Below, one piece after another: positions 36,946-50,104 of a DNA stretch of 64,000 nucleotides. The position numbers and the translations under genes were made by a program. The DNA is from Conus ventricosus. Taxonomy: Eukaryota > Mollusca > Gastropoda > Neogastropoda > Conidae. Where the stretch lies: the NCBI GenBank assembly GCA_018398815.1, contig CM031595.1, forward strand, positions 136,180,217 through 136,244,216. Reading direction: 5' to 3'. Every line of letters starts with the position of its first letter. Within the stretch, counting starts at the first letter, position 1. The notes under the pieces are model-generated. The model searched no databases. It was not told the DNA's origin and saw only the letters and a list, made by a program, of their open reading frames with translations.

Positions 36946-37455
36946 TGAGTGCTCCTCACGGAGCACTGTGGGCCTTACAAAATTCTAAATGGAAAATGGA
37001 GATGATTAACGTGGGTAGTCCACCAAATATATACCTAAGACCAGAAAACCTTCAGTCGAAGCCGCACTTGCTACCTCCACCAAGTTTTTGGCGAAAAGTG
37101 ACCTAAAATCACATATGACAGTTTCGCTGACATTAAGACGTTAATAACTAAAAATAATAACGATTATCTACAAACAAAACATACTGCATGTGTCCGTTTT
37201 TAATACTAATTTAACTAAAGTTTCAGAGAGTAGCGTTGAGGTAAAGTCCCAGACTGAACACATCCCATAGGTAATGCAGGAAAAGCAGTTTTGTGGCTGA
37301 ACCGCCCATAGACATCTGTGGGTGCACCAGCTATCCGATTACTTCCGGGATTAACTATAGCGTGGGGAGAAGAGAAACCCTAAGGTTGAAGTTGCCCTCA
37401 GAACAACAGACAGACAGGACAGAGAAAGAACAGAGAGACAGACAGACAGGCAGAA
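36946..37455. other. No gene seen
   Basis: Unique-looking sequence after Penelope-like element A. No credible coding frame or RNA. Confidence 0.45.
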
Positions 37456-37600
37456 TACACACACAACACTCAACTCACACACACACACATCACAAACACA
37501 CACACACACACACCGATCACGAACACTAAACACACACAAACTTGCTCGCTCTCTCTCTCACACACACACCCACACACACCCACGCAAACTAACACGGACA
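37456..37600. repeat. Imperfect (CA)n and (CT)n repeats
   Basis: CA-rich tracts with a short CTCTCTCT stretch, preceded by ACAGACAGACAGG units at 37,410-37,450. Confidence 0.9.
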
Positions 37601-40600
37601 CCGCAACACACAGCGAAAAAATCATGACTGCCGCACCTCTCCCCCACCCCTCCGTTTTCCCCCCTCGCGTCTCCCCCGCATTACATCAGCTTCTAGAACG
37701 TTTCCACTGCTTGGGGCGCGTTCTAACTACCAATCTCGGGCTAAGCGGACCTTCGTGCCGCTCGCAGAGACACCATTCTTGTCTTCCACTGACTGCTGTG
37801 CAATCACGCGTGGTTACTGTGCTGTGAGTTGACATTTGACACGGCTGAGCGAAGAGAACTTGTGTGTGTTAAAACATGCGATCAGGGAAGTATATTTCAC
37901 TGTTTTCTGCCAGTGCTGGAAGTGACAACTAATATTATTCAAGAACGGGATGAAGTTTTTTACTCGCAAGAAAACTTGTCCCTGCAACAGACTAATCTGG
38001 TGTAAAGACTTTGTTTATCATGAGCCAGGCAAAGTTGTGGGACAAAAGAATTTGACGGCGCACCTTGTTCTCCTCCCTCAATAGCCAAAAGAACTGGGCG
38101 GTGGGTTTCCTCAAACAAAATACAGAACGCTCAGTTGTAAGATCTTGACAAATATTTGAAAACACACTTTTGTGGAGCGGACCGTCCGATCCATTTGATG
38201 AAACTAAAACCGTTGAAACTTTTCAAGAAATGACCCCCATCTTAACACCGGCGTACTCAGTGAATAGACGATAAGGAAAGCTCCTCTCAGCTCTTTTGGT
38301 AGGGCATTGGCTGCAGAAAGCAAGACTATTTTGAAACAGTCAAAAACAAAAAACTGGAGTCTTATATCTAAAGAAAATTGCTGGGTGATTTAACTCGTCC
38401 AAGAAGACTAATTAAGTGTCATTTTTTTCTATTCCTTTATCCAAAATGCACAAACTCGGCGCATTTCTTTCAATGATTATACAACAAACGCAATCTCTGT
38501 CGGAAATACATACAATCCAACCCCAAACTTTAAAGCATTCCTGCTATGATACACTTGACGTGTTAGAACCTGCATGGCGAGTAATTGACCACGTCCACAC
38601 CAGGTTTACTACCGCGGTCTGGCCTGCATTGGCCTAGCATTATCGGCTAGAATGCTACCCAACTTGACGTCAATCAGCGAGCGCGCCCTGTTGACATAGA
38701 AAGCCCACGAGCCAGCGTAGTATGACAGGACTCTAAATATAGGACTGTTTCGGCTGGTGAGTGGTTATAAAACGCAGTGTGCCCTTATGCAACTGGTTTA
38801 ACGATTTTGGAATGTTCTCTAACAAACTAGATAGGTGAGCATGACCGTATACATCTACCATAAGGTGAGGAGTATGTTGGCTAGCACTACTGCAGAGATA
38901 TCTCCAAATAGTCAATGAACGGAAGTACTAACTACTCGATTAAATCCGCCATATAAGCTCGGCCTACTCATAAATTGCTGAACCTGCCATACCATTTGCA
39001 ACCGGTGGAAAAAGAGGACACAGCAAACTAGGCCAATCCTTACATGCACTGTCCTGGCTATTGGGTTTTGTTTTGTGTGTGTTGGGTTGCCGTCCCACCA
39101 CGCTCCTCCCCCCACCCCCCCCACCCCACCCGCACGTCCACCCACCCACACCCCACGCATGCTCTCTCAATCATCCACATGTTTCGTCGGTAGGACCCCA
39201 ATTCACTTCTAAGTCACCTCCAAGTTCTTACTAATCATTCTCATTGTTCTTACGTCATCCCCCAATTACTTCAATTCGTAATTATCTTTGATTAAGTCTT
39301 GAGTGTATTGTCACCTCATATCATAACTAAAGTCATCCTTTAAAGTACAACCAATGCGTATTAAGTTATCTATAATTAGAAAAATAATACAATTATGTTG
39401 TTATCTTAAATAGGCAGATGCCTAATATTAGTACACACACGCCTCAAAAAAAACGCGTCATCGTGTATGTCGTGCTCAGAGCGTTCTGCATAGATCTTTA
39501 ATGAATTTTGACTTTCCGAAGCAACCGCATTGAGGTACAAGGCGGGCTATGAAATGCCGTTTATAACGCATGACTTTGTATGTATTGACTTGAAACATGG
39601 TAGAATACCCTTGATCTTGGGTATTAATTAATTTAAAAGATTATGCAGTGAAATGGATCAAAAGAGCGGGTGGGATATGTGCGGTTGTGGCGGTGCAGGT
39701 GGCTTTTTCTGCATTTAGGGTGCTAATTTTGGTTGGTCTGTGTGTGCGGTTGGCCAGCGTTATAGATGTTATATAGCCGCAATAACTGCCCCCAACAGCA
39801 GCAATGCGCCAAAAAGCAACAGTTTGAAAAGTGCAATATGCCATGAGACGTTGGGCCCATGTATCTCAATTGGAGTTTTTATAGCTGCATTGGAAAAAAT
39901 ATTAAATCAACGTGTTTCTGCGTTGGCGTTTATTTGTCATGATGAGCATATCTGTATCAGGAATTTTTTGGGCGTTCCACGCTGCGAATTGGTTTCCCTG
40001 CAACAAACCCCAATGTTTAATGGTCTCGCACTGATGCAATGGGGCTGCTGATTTTCTAGCTTGTGTACTTTCGCCACCAGTGTCTTTCTGATGATTTGCC
40101 AGCGCGTGCAGTTGGAAGAAACAAAAGCGATATAGTTAAAAGGATAATCCCTTTTCGCTGGCGATAACAATGTGCCAATTCTGTAGAGAAGCACCCTAGA
40201 ACGCGAATGACCGTTGGTTGAAAACTGATCTTCGGTAAATCAGACGTAAGATCTTTTCCAGAAGCAATAGGCCTAATCTACTGTACGATTTTAGTGACAA
40301 ACGAAGAATCTGTTGCCCCACACTTTCTCACCATCTAGACCCCACCGTCTGCGCGTACCTGTATAGCTGAGGCAATGTCGTTGCGGCGCAGCCTTTGAAG
40401 CTGTTCAATGCGGATGTCAGTTCCGAGAACTGTTGTGTGGGGCCACACGCTGCTAAAGAATACATCCTCGCCTGCTTGGCCATAACAGCTTGCCAGCAAC
40501 TTGGTCATTCTGTGACGTAGGTTAGCCCGACCTTGTAGAGTAGAGACTACACTGTTCATGTTTTGTGTATAGGATAAGTTTTGATTTTAGAAAAATGAGC

Positions 40601-40830
40601 CACCAAATAACTGGGGTCGAAACTGTATACCATTCTGCTGTTATGGGAGACTAATGTAGTTACGCATGCTGTATAAGCGTGTTAATATTTAACCAGCAAT
40701 CTTGGCAATACTTACTGGAGTAGTCAGCAAAGCGAATGGCTAGCAATGGCAGCTGCGTTGCCACAAAGATTTTCGAGTTAAGCAAGGAATAATTCTTCCT
40801 ACAATATAAAAGTTGAAAATAAATACAGTT
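37601..40830. other. Unassigned region, possible left flank of the Polinton-like relic
   Basis: No domain recognised on either strand. A C-rich tract lies at 39,095-39,160. Around 39,430-39,460, CACGCCTCAAAAAAAACGCG resembles a Tc1-type terminal repeat, but no transposase follows. A 75-residue minus-strand frame at 40,335-40,559 and a 103-residue plus-strand frame at 39,740-40,051 have no identifiable family. Confidence 0.4.
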
Positions 40831-40837
40831 ATAATAA

Positions 40838-41170
40838 ATGGCTTCACTCGCAATAATGATAGGCGGCGCGGGGGTGAAGCGCTTCTTTTGCGGGCGTAAT
40901 TTTGCATTTAGTATACTGGGGAATGACAGCGAGAGAGAAAAGGACATATCAAAGCTATGACAACTAGCAGCTGCACTAACGCCTTATAAAGGCAAGACTT
41001 GACAGTTAGATGTTTTATGACAACACTAAAAGACAGGCATGCAGCTGACACATTAAAAATGTTTTCAAGCAATAAAACAATAGTACTAGTAACAGCCAAA
41101 CCGTCCAGACATTGCCCCCACCGAAAATTCAGTACTTTTTTCAACCATCAGAAAAACAAATGATCAAAAA
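40838..41170 (+). pseudogene. Small membrane/coiled protein of the Polinton-like relic (frame-broken)
   Basis: ATG at 40,838 opens MASLAIMIGGAGVK, a Gly/Ala-rich hydrophobic start. It continues NFAFSILGNDSEREK (about 40,895-40,940), then a charged heptad-like stretch in shifting frames (QLAAALTPYKGKT, 40,968-41,000) and ends near QYFFQPSEKQ (41,120-41,150). I know proteins of this wording beside integrase genes in cnidarian and mollusc integrated elements; their function is unestablished. It lies directly upstream of the integrase and on the same strand. At least three frame breaks. Confidence 0.55.
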
Positions 41171-41224
41171 TCGCTTGAAGGGCGTGAAGGACCGTTGTGT
41201 ATTTTGTTGCACATATTATTGGGC

Positions 41225-42080
41225 TGTATAAAAAAGGACCAAAATCTATATTCGCCCAAAGATAGGAAGGGTATCACAGCAATTCAAAGCAAGCCAAGCG
41301 CCCAGGAGTCTTGAACAAACAGCAAAGAAATGGTATCTAAACAGCAATGTCAAATTTATTTACCTGCAACCCAGACGAATACATAGACCACACTTTTTAA
41401 TACTCACACCTAACGACACCCCATCAAATGATCTTCGAGATTTAACCCCGCTATAGGATCTAGACGTTAAAGAGTGCATACGCACTCACAGTCAGTACAG
41501 AGCTTTCAAATACAAAATGCAAGCCTTTTACACAAAAATGCTTCTGCTGGTGCTGTAGCTTTACAACTGATAGACCAACAGGCCACTAACTTATCCCGCA
41601 GGATGCAAGTCGAACCGATGGAAAAGAATTTAAAGCCTAAGAATCAATTATTGTTAAAACATAGAGTTACCAGGTAAAAGAATGCAGGAGGGCATAATCA
41701 CTAGGCTTTAGTCGAAAACTTTAAAACTAACAGTGACTGAAAGACTATTTTCGCTTCCATATCACAGAGAGCTGTTGACAATTCTCGCAACACAGAATGG
41801 TTAGAAGACTGCCCCGCTGGTTGCGCGCAATGAATAATAAGAATTTAAGCTATAACCAGTACAAGCAAGCAAAAAAAAACTATATATTTGCTGAAGGAGA
41901 GGGATTCATCCCGGTCAAACGATTACCGTGTGGGTGAAATAAGGACCTTATTGACAGGAACAAGGACACCTCGCATCAGCAAACCGATCCAGTTTGGAGT
42001 GTTTTTACCCCCTTATAAAGATATAAATTGGAAAGATGAATCCGCCCGTGTTATTTTTACGAAAAACTGCTCAACAAAAT
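41225..42080 (+). pseudogene. Retroviral-type integrase of the Polinton-like relic (frame-broken)
   Basis: An N-terminal helix region ends AKKWYLNSNV (about 41,322-41,352) and continues IYLQPRRIHRPHF, the typical lead-in to the catalytic core of Polinton/adintovirus integrases. LTPNDTPSNDL (41,404-41,436) stands where the first catalytic Asp segment is expected, and YALTV follows at about 41,480. A second-Asp-like box DGKEFK is seen at 41,618-41,635 in another frame, then LLLKHRVTR. A catalytic-Glu box ALVENF (41,707-41,724) follows, then NSRNTEW (41,779-41,800) and a C-terminal open frame at 41,888-42,082 with DPVWS-like wording shifted. Expected role: insertion of the element into host DNA. 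Dead as read. Confidence 0.6.
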
Positions 42081-43228
42081 AAGCCAGCCCCTCAAAAGAG
42101 CTTTTGGAAGAAGAACTCAGAGAAAATCCCGCCACACCGTCCCTTAATAATTTACGTGCCTCCCAGTCCCCAGGGCAGATGAAAACTCGCGGATTATCAA
42201 AAACCCGTTTGGTGTTTGTGCTATCTAACGACTGTCTTTGGTTACAACTGTTTGTTGATCTCAGGTAGATTAATCGCAGTTTACGTGTCATGAAAAAGTC
42301 CTTGTCCATATCTAGCGCTTTGTAGTTGTCATGTGATATTTTGACTCACATCTCTCGAGATAGTTCCCTTTGCTTTCTAAATGTTTTCCTCCTGGCGCAA
42401 ACTGTACATTGTTTGACCTTAAAACCCCACAGACTCCGTGATCACCGGCCTATAATTCATCCTTCATCTTTCCTAAAACCTTCTTATTAACGATGAATCA
42501 AAGGCAATCTTTAGGGTAATCAATGTATCATTACCACCCCGCATGCCCTTTACTAGTTCGGTTTCAGCTTTATAAGTCTCAGTAGATAATCTATAACTAA
42601 ACTGCCCTGTATCTGAGTAAAGTACGCTGACTCAGATACGAAGGCTTAAAGTATCATAAAAAAACGCTAACATCATAAGCTGTGATATTCACTAAAACTA
42701 GTTAACCCATAAACAGTTGTCTAATTGACTTGCTGTGTTTGCAATCAGTAATGCCAAAAAGCTGAGCAGAAATCTTCTAAAAGTACCTGATAATTAGTGT
42801 TGAAGTCACTAAGGCTTCAGTCTCCTGGTGACCAAGCTTAACATTTGACGCTGGCGGAGTCTCCTGAGTCCTACCCATACACGGTGGTGCATCAGCTTAA
42901 ATTGCTTTTTCTGAAGCAGCTGTGATTTATTCTGAGATCATGGCTTCAGATGTTTGTTTCCATGACTGTTGCTTATCAAAAGCAATTATGCATGTCACGT
43001 TAACTTCTATTACCGGGTCTTAAAATAATAGGGTAGAAGTCTGGAATGACCAACATAATGTTTTTGTTGCCCCCAAGATTACACTTGGTGTCGCTCCTCT
43101 TGGATCCTTTCTTTAGACTGGCTCGCTAAGGGATAGTCATTTGCAGTCTTGAGGTCATAGATATTCTAAGTCCAACTTGCTAGATTGGAAACCACGCGTT
43201 GATCAGGCGTTAAACGGCCCAAACAACT

Positions 43229-44090
43229 TTAATGCCTTGTAATATGATGCGTACCGTTGCAGGTTAATGGGACGTAAATGGAAGTGAGGTGCGCCATTGC
43301 CCATCCTTGACAGATTGTTTGCAGCCTAAATACAGTTATTGTTAAGCTTTTACCTCGATCATAATAGCCAAAGTATTTGTTGTTTTCTGACAGTAATAAG
43401 GCCACGCCAACTAATTCCTCCACCAATCCTTTCAATCATCGAATATTTGGAAATCTGACAAGAAATCATTCTGTACTCCAGTAAACTTTAAGAAAGCACC
43501 CGCAACTCATCCCGCGCATAAGTGGGAATGCGCAGAGCCTACTGATATGTTCAGGCAGGCCTTTCCTATAATGTTCAAAACGGTCCGCCTACAAATCCAT
43601 ACATCTGCCATTATATAAGGCATGATATCTCCCTGCGTGTTACTTAGCTAACTGCTCCATGCTTCTGTCATGCGGATTGCGGATCGCTAGGTCCTTTGCC
43701 TCTAAGACTAAAAAGAACGCGCCTTAAGATGCGTCCCTCTGCTCAAACCTTTCCCCCAACTTGTCAGGTACTCATATGGGATTCACCCTTGCTAACAACG
43801 GTTGAGTCAAAAATATTTTCTCCGTATTTGGGCGGACTTTAAAGGACATAGCCATTGCCTCTAATGACCCATCAGGTCTCATAGAGTCGTAGAAAGTCAT
43901 TTTATGTAAAGTAAACACATGACGTGTGCCTATGACTGTCAAGGCATGACACCCGGATGCATCGTCCACGGCGTTCATTATAAATAGAGTCATAACCGCC
44001 AATTAGAAAGAAATGGCAGCTCCCATTCTTTGTTTCATACTTTAGTTGAAGATGGCTGTACGGTGCCTCACCTTCGATACTTCCCACTAT
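43229..44090 (-). pseudogene. Probable protein-primed family-B DNA polymerase of the Polinton-like relic (frame-broken)
   Basis: Minus strand, in order: HFFLIGGYDS (about 43,985-44,015), which resembles the exonuclease-domain HN.KGYD box; TLHKMTFYDSMRPDGSLEAM (about 43,850-43,910), which resembles the F.DS...L..M box that follows it; YIMADVWICRRTVL (about 43,575-43,620), which resembles the DV..LR exonuclease III box; and NNKYFGYYDRG and KQSVKD (43,300-43,385), similar to the segment entering the palm. I did not find the palm catalytic DTD box. The match is a chain of weak motifs in the right order, so it is moderate evidence. The opposite orientation to the integrase is compatible with Polinton-type layouts. 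Confidence 0.42.
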
Positions 44091-47000
44091 TGATCAGGGT
44101 CTCTTACTGTGGGGGTTGACATCGCTGGGCGTTCTTCGAAACCGCTAATCCAACAATCGTGCTGAGTCCCATACTTGGTTTTGTTGGTCTTCACGCCAGG
44201 CGGTTTGTAGTTTAGTTTAAGATATTAGAACTGGCGTTACCACTTGCTGCATGCGTTTTTATGAATGTTTCTGCTGCATCTGTCCGCTATATAATTTCTG
44301 GTTCTTATAAACGGCCAGCCACCTAAACAATTGAAGCAAAGGAACAAGATCTGATGATTACCTGTCTACGGTTTTTCAATTTTGTGTGGCGCTGGCCCTT
44401 CATAAGGAACAATGATGATGCAATGCGCGTAAACTACTATGGAAAGTGTCAGGTTTTTCCATTCTTTAAAACGAACTTGAGAGCTGGTGGCGTAATTAGT
44501 TTATGTAGTAATCAGGCGACTGAACGTTTACAAGGTTTATAATGTGCAGCTCTCGCAGCTTGAACAGAGGCAATTCTGGTGAATCATTTCTTCAGAATTC
44601 TGGTTGCGCCCTTGATCTTGGAAATATCCTGTTAGTCGTCTCATTTTCGGATACAATGTGTAATGGGGCAGCCATGCGGCGAAAACTTTAGAGAAGTCCA
44701 CTGACTGTGCGTTGCGCCTATTTTTGATGTCTGGACACTTTAATCACAATTTGTTTCCTCATACCATGTGTAGTCATGAACAGTTATTGTTTTTTGTTCT
44801 TTGCATACTGAGCAATTTGTCGAACACTAAAGTAAGGAGAATTCCATTGAGTGAATATCTTGGGTGTAGTGCCGATTTTAGACACGCTCTTCTCCCGTTC
44901 GCGACATAGGCAGCCGTGCAAGAACCACCTACAGTGAAACATAGTTGTTTGCTGTATTGTGTATGTTTAAAACTGCTCGCGTTAAAACCTTCTCCAGCTC
45001 CCTGGTAGCGAATGGTAACCCGTGCCTACAATCGGTGCATACTGAGCCTTTTGTAAGCTAATCTCTAAGACTTCCCCGCTGACCAACCAGAGCCGCGCAA
45101 GTTTAGCGTCTTCAGCGCATCGTCAAACTGGGGAAAAGGCGTCGCCCACCGGGGGGTATCAGTATTGAAAGGAATAGCTGTTGTTGAGCGAGACCCCCAA
45201 CTTCCAGATTTATCTCATTTATTGTTACATAGTCGATTAAACAGCTAACATTACTTTAAATCTGCGGTCATTGTTACCTACCTTGATCTTGAGAAATACA
45301 TGTACATAACACGCCTGCCTATACTTTGTTGGTCAATACTTCTAATCAATATCATTTCAGGCTCGTGAAAACGCTCTCGTTCTCGACATTTCCTCAAACA
45401 ATTCGTCTTTGTCCTTCATAATCTTAGCATGCTGTCTTTCTGTTCTAAGCCCAAAATATTTATTTATATAAAAAAAAAAGTACTGAATCAGAAACCAATA
45501 GCAACGGTCTTTTGTGTTTTGGACTCATAAACGAAAATATAAACACCTTTGGGTTTTAAGGTGAGCGTTTAGAACAGAGTTTAATGCTCGTTTTACTTTG
45601 TTTAATGCATATCCTTTTGTTCTCTCGGTCGGGCTGTGAGAAAAACTCTTGTCACCCCCAGACGTCTTGATGACAAACTGGGCTTTTAGACAGCAAAATC
45701 AGCCTGTAAACGATTAAATTCTTCCTTCCGTATTGGTGAGGTCAACAGCGCTTTATTTATTGTCATTTGAAGAACTATTTTAGCTGTTATTAGTTTTAAC
45801 CATAGCTGTGTCTGTGGGAGTGGGAGGTTTTTATGTTTGGTTTGCTAGCAGCACCTACGGCGAAAGGAACACAGGCCGAGAGCTAAAGACAACCCTCCTA
45901 AGTAAAGCGGCTGCGGTGCGCCTATCCCGTTGCTAAAACCAACACTCGTTCCTTGCGATAAGCGCTTAGAGTTCGATGCTCCAGTATTAACATATGGAAC
46001 AGCCAGAAAGCAGCAGAATACCTTCGTTTGGGTGTGCTGTAGTGGAAAGGTCTTGCTCTATACGTTTGCTGCATGTGGGATAATGTTGGTTAATCTAAGG
46101 GTTTAACTTCAGGTTTCTATAACAGCAAAATTGCTCTATCTCTTCGTTTGCGCGCTGTAGGCACAGTGATAAACTTGAACAACATACGTTGTAATAAAAG
46201 AAATATAATTTAGTTTTGTAATAGTCTGGTTAATCTGGTATTTTCATTTCACAGCTGCGCATCATATATTAAAACAATTACTTTAGCGGTTGATAAGATC
46301 GCTTCTTCTTCTTATCAATTTGAATGTTTAGTACGTCCTCTCACAGCTCTCCCGCTTCCAGCAACTGAATCCTCTGTGACCGTATCATATCCTAAACCGT
46401 ATTTTTTTTGGTTTTTGTTAAAAATAATCTTCAATCTTACACTGTGATGGGGGTTAGAGCTTTAGCCATCAGGTCCAAATGTTGGAGGCTACATCTCCCC
46501 TCCTCCAAACAGGTTTCTGATTTCAAGCAAAATGCTGAGAAGGTGGTTAGCCCGCTACATAATTTGGTGAGGACTCTGCCCTCAATCGAACATTGTACTT
46601 TTCGTATTATTGGATTAAAAAACGTTTCACTTGCCCTTTGAATGTGCGTCGCTGCACACAGCAATAAAATACCTTTAACGATCTTGCCGAGACGCTAAAA
46701 CTAATTTTCCAGATAGTGTCTGCCCTCTTCTGGATATGGTTGTATGATGAATCACTCTTTCGTAAAATATTGCTAATTTTGCCTGAGATTGGGCTCTATC
46801 TGCTTGCTAAATTAGGTTGCTAACAACGTCAAACTCTAAACCGGGATTCAGAAATGCTGTACTTTGCTTCGGTGTCTGTTGATCTGATTAACACTTTGTA
46901 TTCGTTAAAATTAGTTCATTGTCAGTCCCGTCTTTTAAATGCTCCCTTGAAAGTATGGCGCATGTGCTTGTCACAACTTCAAAAGCTAAGGGAATGAAAA

Positions 47001-47555
47001 GCGATTTTCCAAACGCAAAATTTACAGCCACATACTTTTTCCGTCTTTAGTAGCGGCGCAGACCTATTCTAGGTTTTAGTGCTTTTTCTTTTCTAGTCCT
47101 TGAAACCAAGATCAGCCCCTTTCATTCCCGTTACCATAGATCAGAATAGGTTTAAAAATATGTCTGCATTGTGTAAAGATAAATATTTCTGCCCCCCAAG
47201 TTTTAGAAAATTTTCTTAACATTTGCCCCCCCAAAGTCTGGACAACTGTCCTGGTTGTGTCTGTTGTTGAATCAATACATTTTGAAGGAAGACGCGCAGA
47301 GCCTGCACAATCACTTCATCGGCTCCTAGTCGCGGAAAGTTGACAGTAAAAATTGATCTGCATCAATAGTAAGATGGTGTTATTTGGAACATAAAAATCC
47401 GTTTATGTCCCTTCAACCCTAGGGTTCTTTCAGTCTTCTATGCGGTCAAGAATCATGCCTAAGCATGTAACATTTTTTGATAAAACAAATAAAAAAATTA
47501 ATTATAAAGAAACATGTCAGCATTGAAATAAGATTTGGATGTTTTGATCGTGGCG
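44091..47555. other. Unassigned part of the presumed Polinton-like relic
   Basis: No frame longer than about 80 codons and no family recognised. It includes possible upstream polymerase sequence on the minus strand (44,100-44,400). Capsid, protease and packaging-ATPase genes would be expected here in an intact element, but I cannot identify them. Confidence 0.35.
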
Positions 47556-47559
47556 ACGA

Positions 47560-48720
47560 CATGAGTGATTCCCCTTGGAGCGGCACGCTCGGGCTCTCAT
47601 TGCAATGAGGAATTAGCAGAAATCGGATACACATTACAACAAATCGGTATAATTAACAGAATGTAAGCCAGATCATTATACCAATTGGAGGCCAAGAACC
47701 TCCCCGAATTTATAGACCCTAATGCTTTTGAAGTAAAAGATGACCATTTGTTTTGAGGAGGCAACCATGACAACTTGTTCAGCTTACAACCGAAAATAGA
47801 CCCATCAAAGTTGTTAGCCCGGGGTTCAATTAGAAATAGGCTCAGTGGAAAGATCAAAATCGGCCTGGCCTTGTGAGCCAAATTAAGGGCGGAGCAGTTG
47901 CTAAACATCAAAACACCACTGCAAGAACGCCCGACAGATACCAAATGCCAAAACTTGGAACTGAAAGAATTAATCAATCACAGGTGAATTAATAAAGGTA
48001 ATAGAAGCAGAATCCAGTTTTTCAAAGAAAACAGCGGTAAAGACAACAACACGCCGACCGTACCCATGCGAGAAATATGGCCTTGATCATGCTTTAAGAC
48101 CCATCAAGCAATTAACAAACAATTTAGCAAACTTGTAACGAGATGGCTTATAAAAAGAGAAAAAGAAAAACTCGTTGAGGCTGATGACGCAACTTAGGGC
48201 ATGAGATGAAAGATAGAATAACCCAAAGACCTAAAAATCTTGAACAAGAAAGATCAGCAAGGACTAGAAGTGCGGAACACAACCGAGACCAATTACGAAC
48301 TCCAAGTGAATAGAATAAAGAGAAACTACCGAAAAATTGAATAAAACTCAACGCTAGCAGAACGAATCCGAACACTGTTTAGAGAGCAAGGAGTCACATT
48401 AGTAACGTTATAAACAGCCTTAAGGATTTGCAATAAGCACGCGTTCTGTGTTGTGCTATTACAGCGCGGTGGAGTCAAAGTCAGTGCCTCCGCCGCCATC
48501 GCCTCCACCTGATAATGTCATGTAAAAATAAAAAACGCTTGATCATCTTGCGAATTTTATTAAAAAAATTAGCTGGTAAAGCCGAAACGCTGTACCAGGA
48601 ATATGTGGGGAGGTAATGGCACTGCTTTTTGTCACTGCAACAAAGTTGTTGGCGTGTAGGGCCGAGCACTTATGCAATTAGTTGTCGCTTGAATAGAGTT
48701 ACTATTTAGTAAGATAAAGA
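47560..48720 (+). pseudogene. Large structural-type protein of the Polinton-like relic (frame-broken)
   Basis: Plus-strand reading, with a possible ATG at 47,560: EELAEIGYTLQQIG (47,610-47,650), LPEFIDPNAFEVKDDHLF (47,700-47,753), then DNLFSLQPKIDP and AKLRAEQLLNIKTPLQ (about 47,880-47,925). A charged helical middle follows (48,240-48,350), then LAERIRTLFREQGVT (48,355-48,399) and a glycine/alanine-rich hydrophobic C-terminal region to 48,720 (LPGICGEV-like and VVGV). I recognise this wording from a widespread family of uncharacterised proteins encoded by integrated elements in cnidarians and molluscs. The last part looks like a helical membrane or channel segment. Its molecular role is not known to me. 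Residue conservation is high between frame breaks. Confidence 0.65.
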
Positions 48721-50100
48721 CCAAGTAATCCCTAGGCCAGTTAAATCCAAGAACAATCGCTGGGTCTGTGCATATTCCATGGTCATCGCGAACAGAGTCC
48801 GCAAGCGATTGCGATCTTCCATGAACTTGGGGGTGGACTTCGGATTAGATGACTTAATCTTGGGTGTTTGTTTACTGCTTGTAATAGTACTTACTGGCTC
48901 AGAATTTATGTCGTTTTTTTCCCCAACCTTCTGTTCATTGCCGCTATAAGAATTTCATTAGATAGTTTCATTATTATTCCTACCTGGAGTCTGAGGTCAA
49001 AGGCAGCATGTTCAACAGTGCCAACGCAAAGTCTACTTTCGATCTGGCGTAATTGTAAAACATGTTGGTACCTTTGAATACTTGAAGGTAAAAATCAACT
49101 GTAGAATAAATAGCGTCCTCTAATTTGCTAGTATGTTTTTTTGCGCGTCAAAGCCAGTATAAGGCTCAGGTATGCTCGATCTTGCCGTGCTTGCCGCCCC
49201 TAGCAAACAAACAAACGGAAGTACGAATAGTGGGCGTTATTGCGGGCTATTCCCCATCTAGTGTAGGCCCTGAGAAGCGGCTATGATAAATGTTGGCCAT
49301 GCTAAGTGTTAAGGCGCTCTTGCTCTATGGACCAGGCTCATCAAGTTGGAAAGAGAACGCCGGTCAAAGTATACGTTCGGTCGGGCGAATTTAAATTACG
49401 GCTTTCCTTGATTATGATCCATCTTTGTCTATAGTCCGGTCGTGGATGTTAATATGAATTCGTTACAGATCCTGTTCAAAAGCCTTTCATGTCTAGTCTG
49501 TTTGCGGAATGAGAAACGATGTGTCATTTCGGGAAGGGCGCTTGCAGTTTCATACAAAATTCGTCTGAAGTGGAATAAAAATGAATCTGTACACGGACCT
49601 CACCAAAGGAGCAGGAGATATTTGATTAGCAGACGACACTCCACACACCCAGTGAAATCACAAGACACAGCAAAGTTTAACTGGTTCTGTTAAAACTGCA
49701 ACTCGATGACGAAACCAACGTCTGCGGAGGTGCTCGTTTTCATAGGGGTTAAGAGATGTGGCAAGGAGTACGCACGCGTTTAGGAAAAGCGACAGTCTGG
49801 GTCACAGCAATGTCGTGGGTGGCAGTGTGCTATATGTTTTAAGATTGTAGTGCGGCCCAACAAATATTTTGCGCTAGTATATTTGAATGCACGCATTATT
49901 GGGTTTTTAAAAATGTTTGTAACATACCAACTCAAGACAGTCCTTACGTTGTTTTAGAACATGCTATTGATAACAATTGCGGGGCCACAAAAACGGTATC
50001 CGCTCCATAAATATTTTACAAAGTCCGAAGGTTTAATATAAGCGAAAACCAGGGGAAGAATAAGATTACAATTGTTTGGGCTCAAAGCTAACCAGTTAAC
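48721..50100. other. Unassigned, with a weak P-loop-like site
   Basis: At 49,330-49,355 the plus strand reads GPGSSSWKE; removal of one base would give a Walker-A-like box, so a packaging ATPase remnant is conceivable. No Walker B or other ATPase motif is visible. The rest has no recognised coding content. Confidence 0.25.
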
Positions 50101-50104
50101 AATA

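Noticed and set aside
39425..39465. Tc1 terminal repeat (CTCAAAAAAAACGCG)
   Set aside because: No transposase fragment or partner repeat nearby.
49325..49360. Packaging ATPase Walker A (GPGSSSWK)
   Set aside because: Needs an assumed base deletion and no Walker B or other ATPase motif is seen; kept only as a weak note.
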